From NCBI GenBank assembly GCA_002433235.1, contig DJHS01000020.1, forward strand, positions 1 through 64,000: a stretch of DNA of 64,000 bases, written 5' to 3'. Positions 45,377-55,110 of the stretch are shown here, piece by piece. The notes beneath the pieces were generated by a model. That model worked only from the letters and a program-made list of their open reading frames with translations, did not search any database and was not told where the DNA came from. The translations under genes and the position numbers were made by a program. Source of the DNA: UBA6614 sp002433235. GTDB taxonomy: Bacteria > Verrucomicrobiota > Verrucomicrobiia > Limisphaerales > UBA1100. How positions within the stretch are numbered: position 1 is the stretch's first letter; every line of letters starts with the position of its first letter.

Positions 45377-46741
45377 TCAACCGTGTGAGTGCGAGTGGGA
45401 ATGGTCGTCCTCGGCGGGTGGTGTGGGATCAATCTCCTTCACCTCCGCTTTCTCCACAAGAAAGGCTGCCACCTTGTCATGCAGGATGCCGTTGACGATT
45501 TCCGGCACGCCATTGGTTTCCTGAACTTTCTTGAAAAATTCCTGTGGCTCCATGTTGTTGCGTTGTGCCAACTGGACGATATGGGCCGTGATTTCCTCCT
45601 GCTTGGCCTCGATTTCCTCCGCCTTGGCAATGGCTTGAATGATGTATGCCAGCTTGACCCGGTCTTGAGCCGCCATATTGGCGTTGGCGTAAATCTGTTC
45701 CTTGTTCCGTTCAATCTCCGCCTTGTCTATGCCGCGCTGTTGGTTTTGCTGCACAATATTATAGACTAGGCTCCGCGTTTCTTCCGCCAAGACCGATTCC
45801 GGCAAATCCTTTAGTTCCGTGCTGTCGATCACTGTTTCCAGCAGTTGCGCTCGTAAGTCACTTTCGGCTTTGTTGCGCCGGTCTGTCTCCAAGTCGTTGC
45901 GCACTCCTTCGCGCAGCTTGTCCAAACTCTCGGCACCCCAGCCCTTGGCAAACTCGTCATTCAATTCAGGCAACTGTTTTTCCTTCACCTCCACCAATTC
46001 CACCGCATATTCCCCTTTGCGACCCGAGAGATCCTTGGACACGAAGTCCTCGGGAAATTCCACCGAGACATCCCTTTTCTCCCCTGCTTTGGCTCCCACC
46101 AATTGCGCGGTGAAGCCTGGGATAAAATGATCGTGCTCCGCCTCCGCGTACACGTGCAGCCAGTATTTGTTTTGCTCCGTCAGGCCCCGCGCCGTGGGCG
46201 CAAAGTCCGTCAGCGGTTTGCCCTCCGAAGTGCCGGAGTAGTTCACCACCACGTAGTCGTTGTCCTGCACGCCGCGCTCCACGTTCTCGTATTGCGCCCG
46301 TTGGTCGCGCAGCGCATCCAGCGCCTTGTTCAGGTCTGTGTCCGTTACCTCCACGCGCTCTCGTTGCCCCTTCAGGCCCTTGTACTCCGGCAACTCAAAG
46401 ACCGGCTTGACCTCCAGCGTGGCAGCGAACTGCAACGGTTCCCCTTTTGCAAACTGGATCTCCTCCACGTCCGGCTGAGTCACCGGCTCAATGTCTTTCT
46501 CCTTCAAGGCGCGTTGATAGGCGTCGGACATCAGCTGCTTCTTCACTTCCTCGCCGATCTGGTTGCTGAAGGCCGCCACCACCTTGTCTTTGGGTGCCTT
46601 GCCTTTGCGGAAGCCCGGCAGGTTGGCCTGCTTGCGAAACTGGCCCGCCACGCGCTCGAACGCCTCGTCCACCTTTTCCACGGGCACATCCACGCGCAAT
46701 TGTTTCTTGCACGGCGAAAGATCAATCAATTCAACATTCAC
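45377..46741 (-). CDS. tig: Trigger factor
   Basis: 454 residues from a GTG start preceded by AAAGGA seven bases upstream; a start at 46795 adds 18 unrelated residues. Ribosome-binding N-domain with GFRKGKAP (the signature for binding L23), then a peptidyl-prolyl isomerase domain (NDYVVVNYSGTSEGKPL, FIPGFTAQLVGAKAGEKRDVSVEFPEDF), then a long helical chaperone domain. His-rich C-terminal tail (HSHSHSHG). Folds nascent chains at the ribosome exit. Not linked to clpP-clpX here. Confidence 0.96.
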   Translation of the reverse strand: MNVELIDLSPCKKQLRVDVPVEKVDEAFERVAGQFRKQANLPGFRKGKAPKDKVVAAFSNQIGEEVKKQLMSDAYQRALKEKDIEPVTQPDVEEIQFAKGEPLQFAATLEVKPVFELPEYKGLKGQRERVEVTDTDLNKALDALRDQRAQYENVERGVQDNDYVVVNYSGTSEGKPLTDFAPTARGLTEQNKYWLHVYAEAEHDHFIPGFTAQLVGAKAGEKRDVSVEFPEDFVSKDLSGRKGEYAVELVEVKEKQLPELNDEFAKGWGAESLDKLREGVRNDLETDRRNKAESDLRAQLLETVIDSTELKDLPESVLAEETRSLVYNIVQQNQQRGIDKAEIERNKEQIYANANMAAQDRVKLAYIIQAIAKAEEIEAKQEEITAHIVQLAQRNNMEPQEFFKKVQETNGVPEIVNGILHDKVAAFLVEKAEVKEIDPTPPAEDDHSHSHSHG

Positions 46742-46878
46742 GACAATTCCTTTGCAAAAGCGGCTCAACCTAGAAGCGGTATCCGCCCTCGTCAAGTTTG
46801 GAGGTTGGTCCGTTCCGGTGGGATTTTCCTCGACGATGAATTTTCAAACGCTAGGTTCGTCCCTCCATTTCCAGATCA

Positions 46879-49155
46879 ATGAAGACTCGCATCGTTTCCC
46901 TTCTTCTCATTTCCATCACAGCCATCGTCCAAGCCCAGGATGTACCGGCGTGGCGGCAAAAACTTTCGCGGCATTTGCAGGCCGATTTTCCCTATACCAA
47001 GGCGGCCATTCGGGCCAATTTCCCCGGCGGCAATGTGGCCAACAAGGGCATGGCCATCATCGTTGGGCGCGAGGCGTTCATGTGCTTCGACACAGACCTG
47101 CTCCGCTGGTCCGCCGGCTGGACGGGCAACTACATCACTGACGAGGGTGTGAGCTACCGCGGCAACCACGGTGCCAGCCCACGTGTTGCCGGCGACCAAA
47201 AATTCGGCGTCTCGAATATCGCCGGCTGGGCCGACCTCAAGGGATCCTTTGTTGATCCGCGCCCGGAGCCATTCGGTCCCATTCCTGCAGGCCAAGCTCA
47301 GTGGCGCGGTTGTTACGTGGCGGATGACAAGGTCGTGCTTAGTTACACCGTGCGTGGCATCAATTTTTTGGAGCAACCCGGCAGCATTGAAAAAGACGGC
47401 CAAACAGCTTTCGTTCGCAGCCTGCGACATGATGCCTTGACCGGTGGCGTGGCGGCGCTCGTTTGCGAGGTGGAAGGCGCCAAGGGCCGTGTGGACGGCC
47501 AAATGGCCACCCTCACCGCTGGCGGCCAAGTGACCAAGGTGTTCGCCTCCAAGGGCAAGCTGGAGATTCAGGAAAACAAGCGGGTGGTCCTGCATCTCAT
47601 CAAGGGGACGAAGGCCGGCGACTTGATCCTAATCCTGTGGCGGGGCGCGGAGGCCGATGCCGGAAAATTTGCCGCCCTTGCCAAGACACCCGTCAAGGCC
47701 TCCTTTCCCAAAGCCGGCAAAAACCGCTGGCCTGAGCCCGTGGTCACCAAGGGGACCCTGAACACCAGCCAGACGCCTGATGGCGCCTATGTGACCGATA
47801 CCATCACCTCGCCCGAGAAGAATCCGTGGAACCGCCGCGTGCGTTTTGGAGGCTTGGACTTTTTCAGTGATGGCGATCGGGCCGCGCTCTCCACTTGGGA
47901 TGGGGATGTGTGGATTGTCTCCGGCTTGAAAAGCAAGGAACTCGCCGAGTTGAAATGGACCCGCTTTGCCAGCGGCGGCTTTGAAACCCTTGGCCTCAAG
48001 ATCGTGGACGATGTCGTTTACACCTCCGGCCGGGACGAGATGACCCGTTACCACGACACCAACAAGGATGGTGCTGCCGATTATTACGAGAGCTTCAACA
48101 ACCAAATCACTAGCTCTCAGGGCTTTCACGAGTTCGTATTCGATTTGCATACGGATGCTGAGGGTAATTTTTACACCATCAAGGCCGGCCCGGTGCGCGG
48201 TGGTGGTCGCGGATTTGGAGGTGGCGGCGGCAACGGCCACGTCTCCGCCCATGCCGGTGCCTTGCTGAAAATTGACAAGTATGGCCGGCAACTCACTGTG
48301 GTGGCCACGGGCTTTCGTGCGCCCAACGGCATGGGGGTCGGCCCCGAGGGCCAGCTCACCAGCGGTGACAACGAAGGCACTTGGATGCCCCGTTGCCCCA
48401 TCAACTGGGTTCAGCCCGGCGGTTTTTATGGAGTGGAAGACTTGGCTCACAAGAAACCGCAGCCGCCACACCACAAGCCCTTATGCTGGCTCGACAAGGG
48501 CTGGGACAATTCCGGTGGCGGCCAGGAATGGGTCACCAGCAAGAGCTGGGGGCCCTTCGCTGGTGAACTGCTCCACACCAGCTACGGCCGGTCCTCGTTG
48601 TATTTGGTTTTAAAACAAAATCTGGGGGGAGGCAACTTGCAGGGGGGGGTGGTTAAGTTCCCGCTGCGCTTCACTAGTTCCGCCATGCGGCCGCGTTTCA
48701 GCCCGCATGACGGGCATCTCTATGTCGCCGGACTCAAGGGGTGGCAGAGCAACGCCGCGCGTATCACCGGTCTCGACCGGGTGCGCTACACGGGCAAGCC
48801 AGTCCAAATGCCCCGAGGTCTTTGGGTGGACAAAAATGGCGTGCACATTACGTTCACTCAGCCAGTGGATGCAAAGACTGCCGCGGATCCGGAAAACTAT
48901 GCCATCACCCGTTGGAACTATCGGCGGACCAACGCCTATGGCTCCCCCACCTTCAAGGTCAGCGATCCCAATCAGCGCGGCAACGAGTCCGTGACCATCA
49001 CCGCCGCCAAACTTTCGGCAGATAAGAAAACCGTCACCCTCACCGTGGAAGACCTGCAACCGTGCGACCAGCAGCTTATTCGCTTCAACATCGACACGGT
49101 CTCCGGTGCGAACATTCGCACCGAGATCATGCACACCATCCACGCGGTGAAGTAG
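46879..49155 (+). CDS. Secreted beta-propeller protein of verrucomicrobial cytochrome clusters (DUF6797-like)
   Basis: 758 residues with a signal peptide (MKTRIVSLLLISITAIVQAQD). The N-terminal domain has the DUF6797-like form (RANFPGGNVANKGMAIIVGREAFMCFDTDLLRWSAGW). The middle is a propeller with VATGFRAPNGMGVGPEG and NWVQPGGFYG, resembling the glucose/sorbosone dehydrogenase propellers; a Gly-rich loop (GGGRGFGGGGG) interrupts it. No CxxCH heme motif is in this protein. It precedes the multiheme PA14 protein and the DUF1080 gene in the same orientation. Probably a sugar-oxidising or polysaccharide-binding partner in the periplasm. Confidence 0.8.
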   Translation: MKTRIVSLLLISITAIVQAQDVPAWRQKLSRHLQADFPYTKAAIRANFPGGNVANKGMAIIVGREAFMCFDTDLLRWSAGWTGNYITDEGVSYRGNHGASPRVAGDQKFGVSNIAGWADLKGSFVDPRPEPFGPIPAGQAQWRGCYVADDKVVLSYTVRGINFLEQPGSIEKDGQTAFVRSLRHDALTGGVAALVCEVEGAKGRVDGQMATLTAGGQVTKVFASKGKLEIQENKRVVLHLIKGTKAGDLILILWRGAEADAGKFAALAKTPVKASFPKAGKNRWPEPVVTKGTLNTSQTPDGAYVTDTITSPEKNPWNRRVRFGGLDFFSDGDRAALSTWDGDVWIVSGLKSKELAELKWTRFASGGFETLGLKIVDDVVYTSGRDEMTRYHDTNKDGAADYYESFNNQITSSQGFHEFVFDLHTDAEGNFYTIKAGPVRGGGRGFGGGGGNGHVSAHAGALLKIDKYGRQLTVVATGFRAPNGMGVGPEGQLTSGDNEGTWMPRCPINWVQPGGFYGVEDLAHKKPQPPHHKPLCWLDKGWDNSGGGQEWVTSKSWGPFAGELLHTSYGRSSLYLVLKQNLGGGNLQGGVVKFPLRFTSSAMRPRFSPHDGHLYVAGLKGWQSNAARITGLDRVRYTGKPVQMPRGLWVDKNGVHITFTQPVDAKTAADPENYAITRWNYRRTNAYGSPTFKVSDPNQRGNESVTITAAKLSADKKTVTLTVEDLQPCDQQLIRFNIDTVSGANIRTEIMHTIHAVK

Positions 49156-49237
49156 GCCCCGGCAGTTGCCCTTGGGGCGCGGCGTTCGCGAACTCGACAC
49201 GAGGACGGGCGTCGTTTACAAGAGACCCACCGCTGAC

Positions 49238-51196
49238 ATGCGCAAATGGATGGTCATTTTGACTTGTGCCGCCGGGCTGGCCTTGGGTCAGGATCCGGAG
49301 CCGCCCACGGGATTGCGGGTGACCTACAGGGCCGGCGGGGTAGTTGACACCATGGCTACGCCGCATGTGGCGTTGTACGTGCCGGCGGGCCGTCCGGCTA
49401 CGCCCTTCCTTCCTCCGGGCCGGTTTGCCGCCACTTGGGAAGGCGTGGTGAAGATTGACCTGCGCGGCGATTATTCCTTCCAAGCCAGCGGCCGCGGCAG
49501 TCTCAAGCTGGAGGTCAACAACACCGTGCTGCTGGATTTACCCGGCCTATCGGCGCTAGGCAAGCCGGCCACCACAAAGCCCGTGCGCCTGAACAAGGGG
49601 GCTAACGCCATCAAAGTTACCTACACCAGCCCCAGTCGTGGCGATGCCCAGCTTCGCCTGTTCTGGAGTGATCGCCCCGACAAACCCATGCCGCACGAAC
49701 CCATCCGTGCCGGCCAGTTGGCCCATGAGGCAAACCCCGCGCTGGAGCAGGCAGATTTGCGCCGGGCTGGGCGTGAGTTGTTCCTTGAGGCACGGTGCAT
49801 TCGTTGCCACAAGGACGGCGGCGAGGGCGGGATCCCCGGACTCGCCATGAGCGGCCCGGGCTTTTCCACCATCGGGGACCGGCGCCATCCGGCTTGGATG
49901 GCCCAGTGGATTTTAAATCCAAAGGCCCACCGCGCCACGGCCCGCATGCCGCGCCTTTTGCACGGGGAAAACGCCGGGGCCGATGCCCAAGCGATAGCGG
50001 CGCACTTGGCCACCTTGAAGGCCGATCCGCCTCCGCCGGCGGTGGAGTACCCCGAGCCTGATTTGGAAGCGGGCATGGAATTGGTCGAGAAACTGAATTG
50101 CGCGGGTTGCCACAATTTGCCGGGCGCGGAAGAGCCGGCGAAGGACAAACTGAATCTGAGCCACATCAACCAGAAGTATCCCTTGGGTCAACTGCGGGAT
50201 TTTCTGCGCGCTCCCAACGCGCATTATGTTTGGACACGCATGCCTAAGTTTGAAATGAGTAGCGAGGAGGCGTGGAACATTGCCAGTTGGCTGAGATCTC
50301 AAACGCCTTTGAGGCCGGAGCCGCTGGTGGTCGATGCTGCGGAGGCGAAGCGTGGTGAGGAATTGATGACCAAGGTGGGATGCCTCAACTGCCATAGCCA
50401 TCCGGCGGAGAACCAATTCAAGGCGCCACCCTTGGCTGACTTGGCGAGCCCAAAGTGGATGGGTGGGTGCCTGACGGATGCGCCGGATGCGGACAGCCGC
50501 GCGCCGCGGTATGACTTTTCTGCTGCGGAACGTGCCGCTCTGCGAGCGTTCGCGGCAACGGACCGTCATTCCTTGAAGCGCCATGTGCCTGCCGAATTTG
50601 CCGAGCGCCAGTCGCGTTTGTTGAATTGCAATGCGTGCCACGGCGAGCTGGAAGGCTTTCCTGAGTTGGCGCCCTTGGGCGAGAAGCTGCGGCCGGAGTG
50701 GATGGAGCAGTTGTTCGCCGGCAAGTTGAAACAGCGTCCTCGGCCTTGGTTGGGGCATCGCATGCCCGCCTTCCCGGCGCGCGCGAAAGACTTGGCGCAT
50801 GGCTTGGGCATGAGTCATGGCCTGCCGCCGGTGAGCCCCAAGCCACCGCCGGTCAAGCCCGAGCTGGCGGAGACGGGTCGCATGTTGGTGGGTGTGGATG
50901 GCGGATTTTCCTGCGTGGCTTGTCACGGTGTGAAGGACCGTGACCCGTTACAGGTATTTGAGGCACAGGGGGTTAATTTTGCACGGGTGGGGGACAGACT
51001 GCAGTCGGAGTTTTTCCTGCGTTGGATGTTGGATCCGTTGCGCGTCGATTCGCAGTCGCGGATGCCGGATTATTTCGATGAGGACGCGCGAAGCGTGCTG
51101 GTGGATGTGCTGGAGGGGGATGCAGCCAAGCAGATTGATGCCATTCGCCATTATCTTTTGCAGGGGAACAAGATGAAAATTCCCGTGATGCAATAG
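49238..51196 (+). CDS. PA14-domain pentaheme cytochrome c protein
   Basis: 652 residues from ATG (MRKWMVILTCAAGLALGQD signal peptide); an upstream start at 49166 would bury the signal. Residues about 20-160 look like a PA14 sugar-binding beta-barrel (FAATWEGVVKIDLRGDYSF, LNKGANAIKVTYTSPS, AQLRLFWSD). Five CxxCH hemes follow: CIRCH near 187, CAGCH near 288, CLNCH near 382, CNACH near 464 and CVACH near 559. Such proteins are seen in planctomycete and verrucomicrobial clusters thought to handle sulfated or complex polysaccharides. Probable electron acceptor for the neighbouring propeller protein (inference). Confidence 0.88.
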   Translation: MRKWMVILTCAAGLALGQDPEPPTGLRVTYRAGGVVDTMATPHVALYVPAGRPATPFLPPGRFAATWEGVVKIDLRGDYSFQASGRGSLKLEVNNTVLLDLPGLSALGKPATTKPVRLNKGANAIKVTYTSPSRGDAQLRLFWSDRPDKPMPHEPIRAGQLAHEANPALEQADLRRAGRELFLEARCIRCHKDGGEGGIPGLAMSGPGFSTIGDRRHPAWMAQWILNPKAHRATARMPRLLHGENAGADAQAIAAHLATLKADPPPPAVEYPEPDLEAGMELVEKLNCAGCHNLPGAEEPAKDKLNLSHINQKYPLGQLRDFLRAPNAHYVWTRMPKFEMSSEEAWNIASWLRSQTPLRPEPLVVDAAEAKRGEELMTKVGCLNCHSHPAENQFKAPPLADLASPKWMGGCLTDAPDADSRAPRYDFSAAERAALRAFAATDRHSLKRHVPAEFAERQSRLLNCNACHGELEGFPELAPLGEKLRPEWMEQLFAGKLKQRPRPWLGHRMPAFPARAKDLAHGLGMSHGLPPVSPKPPPVKPELAETGRMLVGVDGGFSCVACHGVKDRDPLQVFEAQGVNFARVGDRLQSEFFLRWMLDPLRVDSQSRMPDYFDEDARSVLVDVLEGDAAKQIDAIRHYLLQGNKMKIPVMQ

Positions 51197-51208
51197 CTGT
51201 AACTCACC

Positions 51209-51901
51209 ATGAAAAACACACCCCTTACACTAGCGTGCGCCGCGTTGCTGGCGATGAGTTTCACCGTCCAGGCGGAGGAAAAATGGACGGTCCTTTTTGA
51301 CGGGAAAAAGGTGTCCGGCCTGCGCGGCTACGGCCAGAAAGAATTTCCAGAAACGGGCTGGAAGATTGTGGATGGCACATTGAAGACCATACCGCGCAAC
51401 AAGGGAGGGAGGCCGCGTGACTTGGCCACGGAGGTGGTGTTCAAGGATTTCGAGTTTGAGTGTGAATGGAAAGTGTCGCCGGGTGGCAATAGTGGCATCA
51501 TGTACCGGGTCAAGGAACAGGGACGCCCGGCTTATTTCACCGGGCCGGAGTTGCAGGTGCTGGATGACGAGCGGCATGCGGATGGCCGCATCCGGTTTCC
51601 CCTGCGGACGGCCGGTTCCTTGTATGAGTTGAAGGGCAAGGGGATGAAGGAGAAGCCGTACAACAAGGCGGGCGAGTGGAACAAGGTGCGCATCGTTTTC
51701 AAGGACAACCAAGTGGAGCACTGGCTTAATGGCGCGAAGATTGTTGAGTACACTTGGGGCAGCGACGAGATCAAGGCGTTGATCCAGAAGAGTAAGTTTC
51801 GCACGTGGAAAGGATTCATGGAGCAGCCCGAGGGCCGCATCGTCATCCAACACCACGGTGAGGAGGTGTGGTATCGTAACATTCGCGTGCGCAAGCTTTA
51901 G
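51209..51901 (+). CDS. DUF1080 protein (3-keto-disaccharide hydrolase-like)
   Basis: 230 residues with a signal peptide (NTPLTLACAALLAMSFTVQAEE). The DUF1080 family motifs are clear: WTVLFDGKKVSG near the start, WKVSPGGNSGIMYRV, TGPELQVLDDERHADG, EWNKVRIVFKDNQVEHWLNG, and IVIQHHGEEVWYRNIRVRKL at the end. Members act on 3-keto-glycosides made by sugar oxidation, which fits the dehydrogenase/cytochrome neighbours. Only 12 bases after the cytochrome gene. Confidence 0.9.
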   Translation: MKNTPLTLACAALLAMSFTVQAEEKWTVLFDGKKVSGLRGYGQKEFPETGWKIVDGTLKTIPRNKGGRPRDLATEVVFKDFEFECEWKVSPGGNSGIMYRVKEQGRPAYFTGPELQVLDDERHADGRIRFPLRTAGSLYELKGKGMKEKPYNKAGEWNKVRIVFKDNQVEHWLNGAKIVEYTWGSDEIKALIQKSKFRTWKGFMEQPEGRIVIQHHGEEVWYRNIRVRKL

Positions 51902-51907
51902 CGCCGG

Positions 51908-53719
51908 TCAGCGCCATTCCAATTCCACCACGCAATAGACGAGGAATTTCGGCAGGGTGAATTTCACCCGGCCGTTTGCGACTTGGGCGTTGAGTGGAGC
52001 TTGTTTCCCGGGTTTGGCCTCGGGGGTATGGAATCGAACGATGGCGCCGGTTTTGCCGTCGGGCAAGGGCAGGTCGCACCGGATAGTGCCCTCATCCACA
52101 GCGATGGGCTTTTCATCGTGAATGCCGCCGCCGGCGCTCTTTGGCTTTTTCGGCTCGGTGCGGTTGTAGTTCACAAAATGCAGATGCACCCGGCCGCCTT
52201 TTGCGGGCAGGCTGGACGACGCGCGGACGGTGGCGGGGGCCTTAATTTTCCAGTTGCAATCGGCGGGTTCATCCCCGGGGCGATAGACCGTTGAGTAACC
52301 AGTAAGTTTTTTTGGGGTGGCAACATCATCAGGCAGGATGTCGAACAGCACGTGTGCATCGAGCAGGGCCTTGCCGGTTTGGCGGAACGCATCGAGGGGG
52401 GCAAGATTACCGGCGTGCACAGCTTTGCGGGGGAAGAGGAGGACGGCTTCTGAGTTCGACTGGTTATGCCGGTAGATGGTGTCATGACGCCGGATGAACT
52501 GATAGTACTGTGTGATCACCTTGCGAGCCTCGGGGTTGGTGAAGCGGGTGTAGAACCCCATGGGCGCGCCGCCATTGGCGATCAGCTCGGCAATGGAGGC
52601 GCGGGTGCGGGTGCTTTCATATTTGCCGAGCGTGAAGGGCTTGTTTCCGGCCGCGCCACGGATGTAGCGGGCCTGTAATGTGCCTTCGCCCAGGAAACCA
52701 TTCTTTAAATCCGTGTAAAAGGCGGAGCTGCCGGTGCTGTACCACAGGTAATCCTCGTCCTTGGCCCACAACTCGGCGGGTAGCAGGCATCGTTCGTCGC
52801 CACGGATTTGGCTGAAGTTTCCCAAGTGATTCCATTGCCCGACAATGAGGCCGGGCTTGAGGGTGCGGCCGTAGCGCACGAAGACTTCGTCAAAGCATTT
52901 CTTGGTGGCGATCTGAGAGAAGCGGAGCTGTTCGCGCTTGAAAGGAGTGCTCTCCTCGGGCTTGTGCCAGGCGACAATTTCCTTGAACTGGTGGCGGGCA
53001 AGGTCGTTGATGCCGAAGTCTGCCTTCAGTTGGTCTGCGTTGAAGCGTTTGCCAAGATAAGCGCGGAATGCATCCTGACAATGTTCACAGAGACAGTTGT
53101 GCCGGTAGAAATAGTTGATCATGAAACCATCGATGCCTTGGGCGATGCCGTGGCGGACCCAAGCCTTAAGCACCATGCGCCAGTGGGGGTTGTTGAGGCA
53201 GGCCCAGTATTCGCGCATGCCTCCAATGGAGTAGTTGGCGCTGGCGCGGGGAGAGCCATCGGCATTCTTCTCTAGTAGGGCGAGGGGGTCCTTGACGGGT
53301 TTGGGGCCGAGAAGTTTTTCATCCCAAAGGTCGTGGTAAAACTTGAAGAAGCCGCGTGGCCCGTTTTCGCCGGAGGGATCGCCCACGAGGAACTCAATGT
53401 TGAAGTGGCCGATGACTAGCGTGTCGAGCGCGTGCAGGGCACGGTTGCGGGCGTGGAACCAAGCGCGGTTTTCCGCGAGTCCCACCTTGGGAAAGTGGGC
53501 GGGATAACCGCCACCATGCTTGGTGTGGGCAAGGCTCCAGTAGTGCGCGCCGTAAAATCCAATCTGGGCCAGTTCGGGCTGCGCTTCCTTCACGAAGGAC
53601 AGATAGTCCTCGTGGTCATATTTCGCCCAGTGGGCGATCATGGTGGTGAATTCCAAGGGGCGCTGGGGGGCGGCGGTACAGGCGACCAGAAGAAGCGGGA
53701 GGAGCAGGATTTTTTTCAT
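51908..53719 (-). CDS. Glycosidase-like lipoprotein (TIM-barrel type)
   Basis: 603 residues; the ATG at 53719 gives the lipoprotein signal MKKILLLPLLLVACTAAP, with lipobox LVAC. Residues 25-400 have barrel-like repeats (QIGFYGAHYWSLAHTK, DTLVIGHFNIEFLVG, GIDGFMINYFYRHNC, LIVGQWNHLGNF), with a HNCLCEHCQDAF cysteine cluster. The C-terminal part carries a beta-sandwich (HLHFVNYNRTEPKKPKS). It resembles beta-galactosidase-like and hypothetical GH proteins of Planctomycetota. Catalytic glutamates cannot be placed with certainty. Convergent with the DUF1080 gene. Confidence 0.75.
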   Translation of the reverse strand: MKKILLLPLLLVACTAAPQRPLEFTTMIAHWAKYDHEDYLSFVKEAQPELAQIGFYGAHYWSLAHTKHGGGYPAHFPKVGLAENRAWFHARNRALHALDTLVIGHFNIEFLVGDPSGENGPRGFFKFYHDLWDEKLLGPKPVKDPLALLEKNADGSPRASANYSIGGMREYWACLNNPHWRMVLKAWVRHGIAQGIDGFMINYFYRHNCLCEHCQDAFRAYLGKRFNADQLKADFGINDLARHQFKEIVAWHKPEESTPFKREQLRFSQIATKKCFDEVFVRYGRTLKPGLIVGQWNHLGNFSQIRGDERCLLPAELWAKDEDYLWYSTGSSAFYTDLKNGFLGEGTLQARYIRGAAGNKPFTLGKYESTRTRASIAELIANGGAPMGFYTRFTNPEARKVITQYYQFIRRHDTIYRHNQSNSEAVLLFPRKAVHAGNLAPLDAFRQTGKALLDAHVLFDILPDDVATPKKLTGYSTVYRPGDEPADCNWKIKAPATVRASSSLPAKGGRVHLHFVNYNRTEPKKPKSAGGGIHDEKPIAVDEGTIRCDLPLPDGKTGAIVRFHTPEAKPGKQAPLNAQVANGRVKFTLPKFLVYCVVELEWR

Positions 53720-53784
53720 GCGGGTTCGCGTGGAGTCTGGCACAATCCGAGCGAATCGCCAGTCCTGTTTGGCGTCCAACAATC

Positions 53785-55017
53785 ATGAGCCGGCCATTGC
53801 TTCTTCTCCTGCTGGGAGTCGTCATGGCTTGGGGGCAACCCGCCAAGCCACGCTTTCACCAGCCGCCGCACAATTATTGGCAGCGTGTGCCCCGCGACGC
53901 CTTCACTCAGTTTGCCGCGCGCATCAAGGCCGGGCAGGTGCGGCTGGATCACTCCAACGAGAAGGCGTTCATGAACAGTTTGTTGCGTGCGCTGGATATC
54001 TCGCCCGCCTCGCAGATTCTTGTTTTTTCCACCACCAGCCTGCAACTGAGCCGTATCTCCGTGCGTAACCCCCGCGCGCTTTATTTCAACGACCATACCT
54101 ATGTGGGCTATGTGCCCGGCGGGCAGATTGAGGTGATCTCGATCGACCCGGACATGGGCGGCGTGTTTCACATTTTTGACATCCCGCGCACGGCCGCGCC
54201 CATCAACATCCAGCGATCCACGCGCTGCATGAACTGCCATGCCGGACAGGAACTGGGTCGGGTGCCTGGGTTGTTGATCAAGTCCGTTGTATCCGGCCCC
54301 AATGGCGGCAGCTTGGATGCCTTTCGCACCAAGGACACGGGGCATAACGTGCCCTACAAGGAGCGGTTTGGCGGCTGGCATGTTACGGGTGAGCACGCCA
54401 TCAAGGAACACTGGGGCAATCTTCACGGCCAGCTTGTGGCGGGAGATTTGAAGAAGATTCCCGCACCACCAGGCCGTTACTTTGACTGGGCCAAGTATCC
54501 TGTCCCCACTAGTGACATCCTGCCGCACCTGATTCATGAGCATCAGGCTGGCTTCGTAAACCGGGCCGTGAAGGCGACGTACGACACCCGCTATTTTCTC
54601 GCTGCAGGCAAGGGGCGCTTGTCAGCGGAACATGCCGCGGAGGTGAACCGGCTGGCGGAATTGTTGACGCGATACATCCTGTTCGCCGATGAGCCACCTT
54701 TGCCTCCCGGCGGGATGGTGGGGGATCCCGCCTTCAAGCAGCAGTTTCGCCGGCGGGCCCGGCTGGGACCGGGCGGGCAATCACTGCGGGACTGGGACCT
54801 GCGCACACGCCTTTTTAAACACCGGTGCAGCTACATGATTCACGCGCCCAGTTTTGCGGGGTTACCGCCGGTGTTAAAGGCGGCCGTCTTGGCCCGCATG
54901 CGGCGCGCCTTGGACACCACCCGGCTGGATCCCGTCTTCGCCCATCGGCCGGTCGCCGAGAAGCAGGCCATTCAGGCCATTCTTAAAGCCACGCTGCCGG
55001 GCTGGAGTGGCGGGTGA
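53785..55017 (+). CDS. Secreted monoheme protein of unknown family
   Basis: 410 residues with a signal peptide (MSRPLLLLLLGVVMAWGQ). A single CMNCH heme motif (around residue 150, RSTRCMNCHAGQELGRVPG) sits in a larger domain rich in His and Tyr (HDHTYVGYVPGG-type segments, YFDWAKYPVP, HLIHEHQAGFVNRAVKATYDTRYF). Possibly a redox partner or binding protein. Divergent from the glycosidase-like lipoprotein and upstream of recA, outside the recA promoter. Confidence 0.78.
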   Translation: MSRPLLLLLLGVVMAWGQPAKPRFHQPPHNYWQRVPRDAFTQFAARIKAGQVRLDHSNEKAFMNSLLRALDISPASQILVFSTTSLQLSRISVRNPRALYFNDHTYVGYVPGGQIEVISIDPDMGGVFHIFDIPRTAAPINIQRSTRCMNCHAGQELGRVPGLLIKSVVSGPNGGSLDAFRTKDTGHNVPYKERFGGWHVTGEHAIKEHWGNLHGQLVAGDLKKIPAPPGRYFDWAKYPVPTSDILPHLIHEHQAGFVNRAVKATYDTRYFLAAGKGRLSAEHAAEVNRLAELLTRYILFADEPPLPPGGMVGDPAFKQQFRRRARLGPGGQSLRDWDLRTRLFKHRCSYMIHAPSFAGLPPVLKAAVLARMRRALDTTRLDPVFAHRPVAEKQAIQAILKATLPGWSGG

Positions 55018-55045
55018 TTTTTTTATCGTTTTTGATAAGTGGGAC

Positions 55046-55082
55046 TTGCGGAAGGGAGAGGTGGGTCTATGATTGACCCACC
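55046..55082 (+). promoter_or_regulatory. recA promoter with palindromic operator candidate over the -10 box
   Basis: -35 TTGCGG (55046-55051), 16-base spacer, -10 TATGAT (55068-55073). The -10 sits in the 7-base centre of a perfect inverted repeat, GGTGGGTC (55060-55067) / GACCCACC (55075-55082). Another palindrome, TTATC-N6-GATAA, lies at 55023-55038. Transcription would start near 55080, so the repeat is more likely an operator than an mRNA hairpin. A GGAGG at 55099-55103, 7 bases before the second ATG, fixes the recA start at 55111. Confidence 0.6.
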
Positions 55083-55110
55083 CATCGGGTTTTAATATGG
55101 AGGCATGGTT

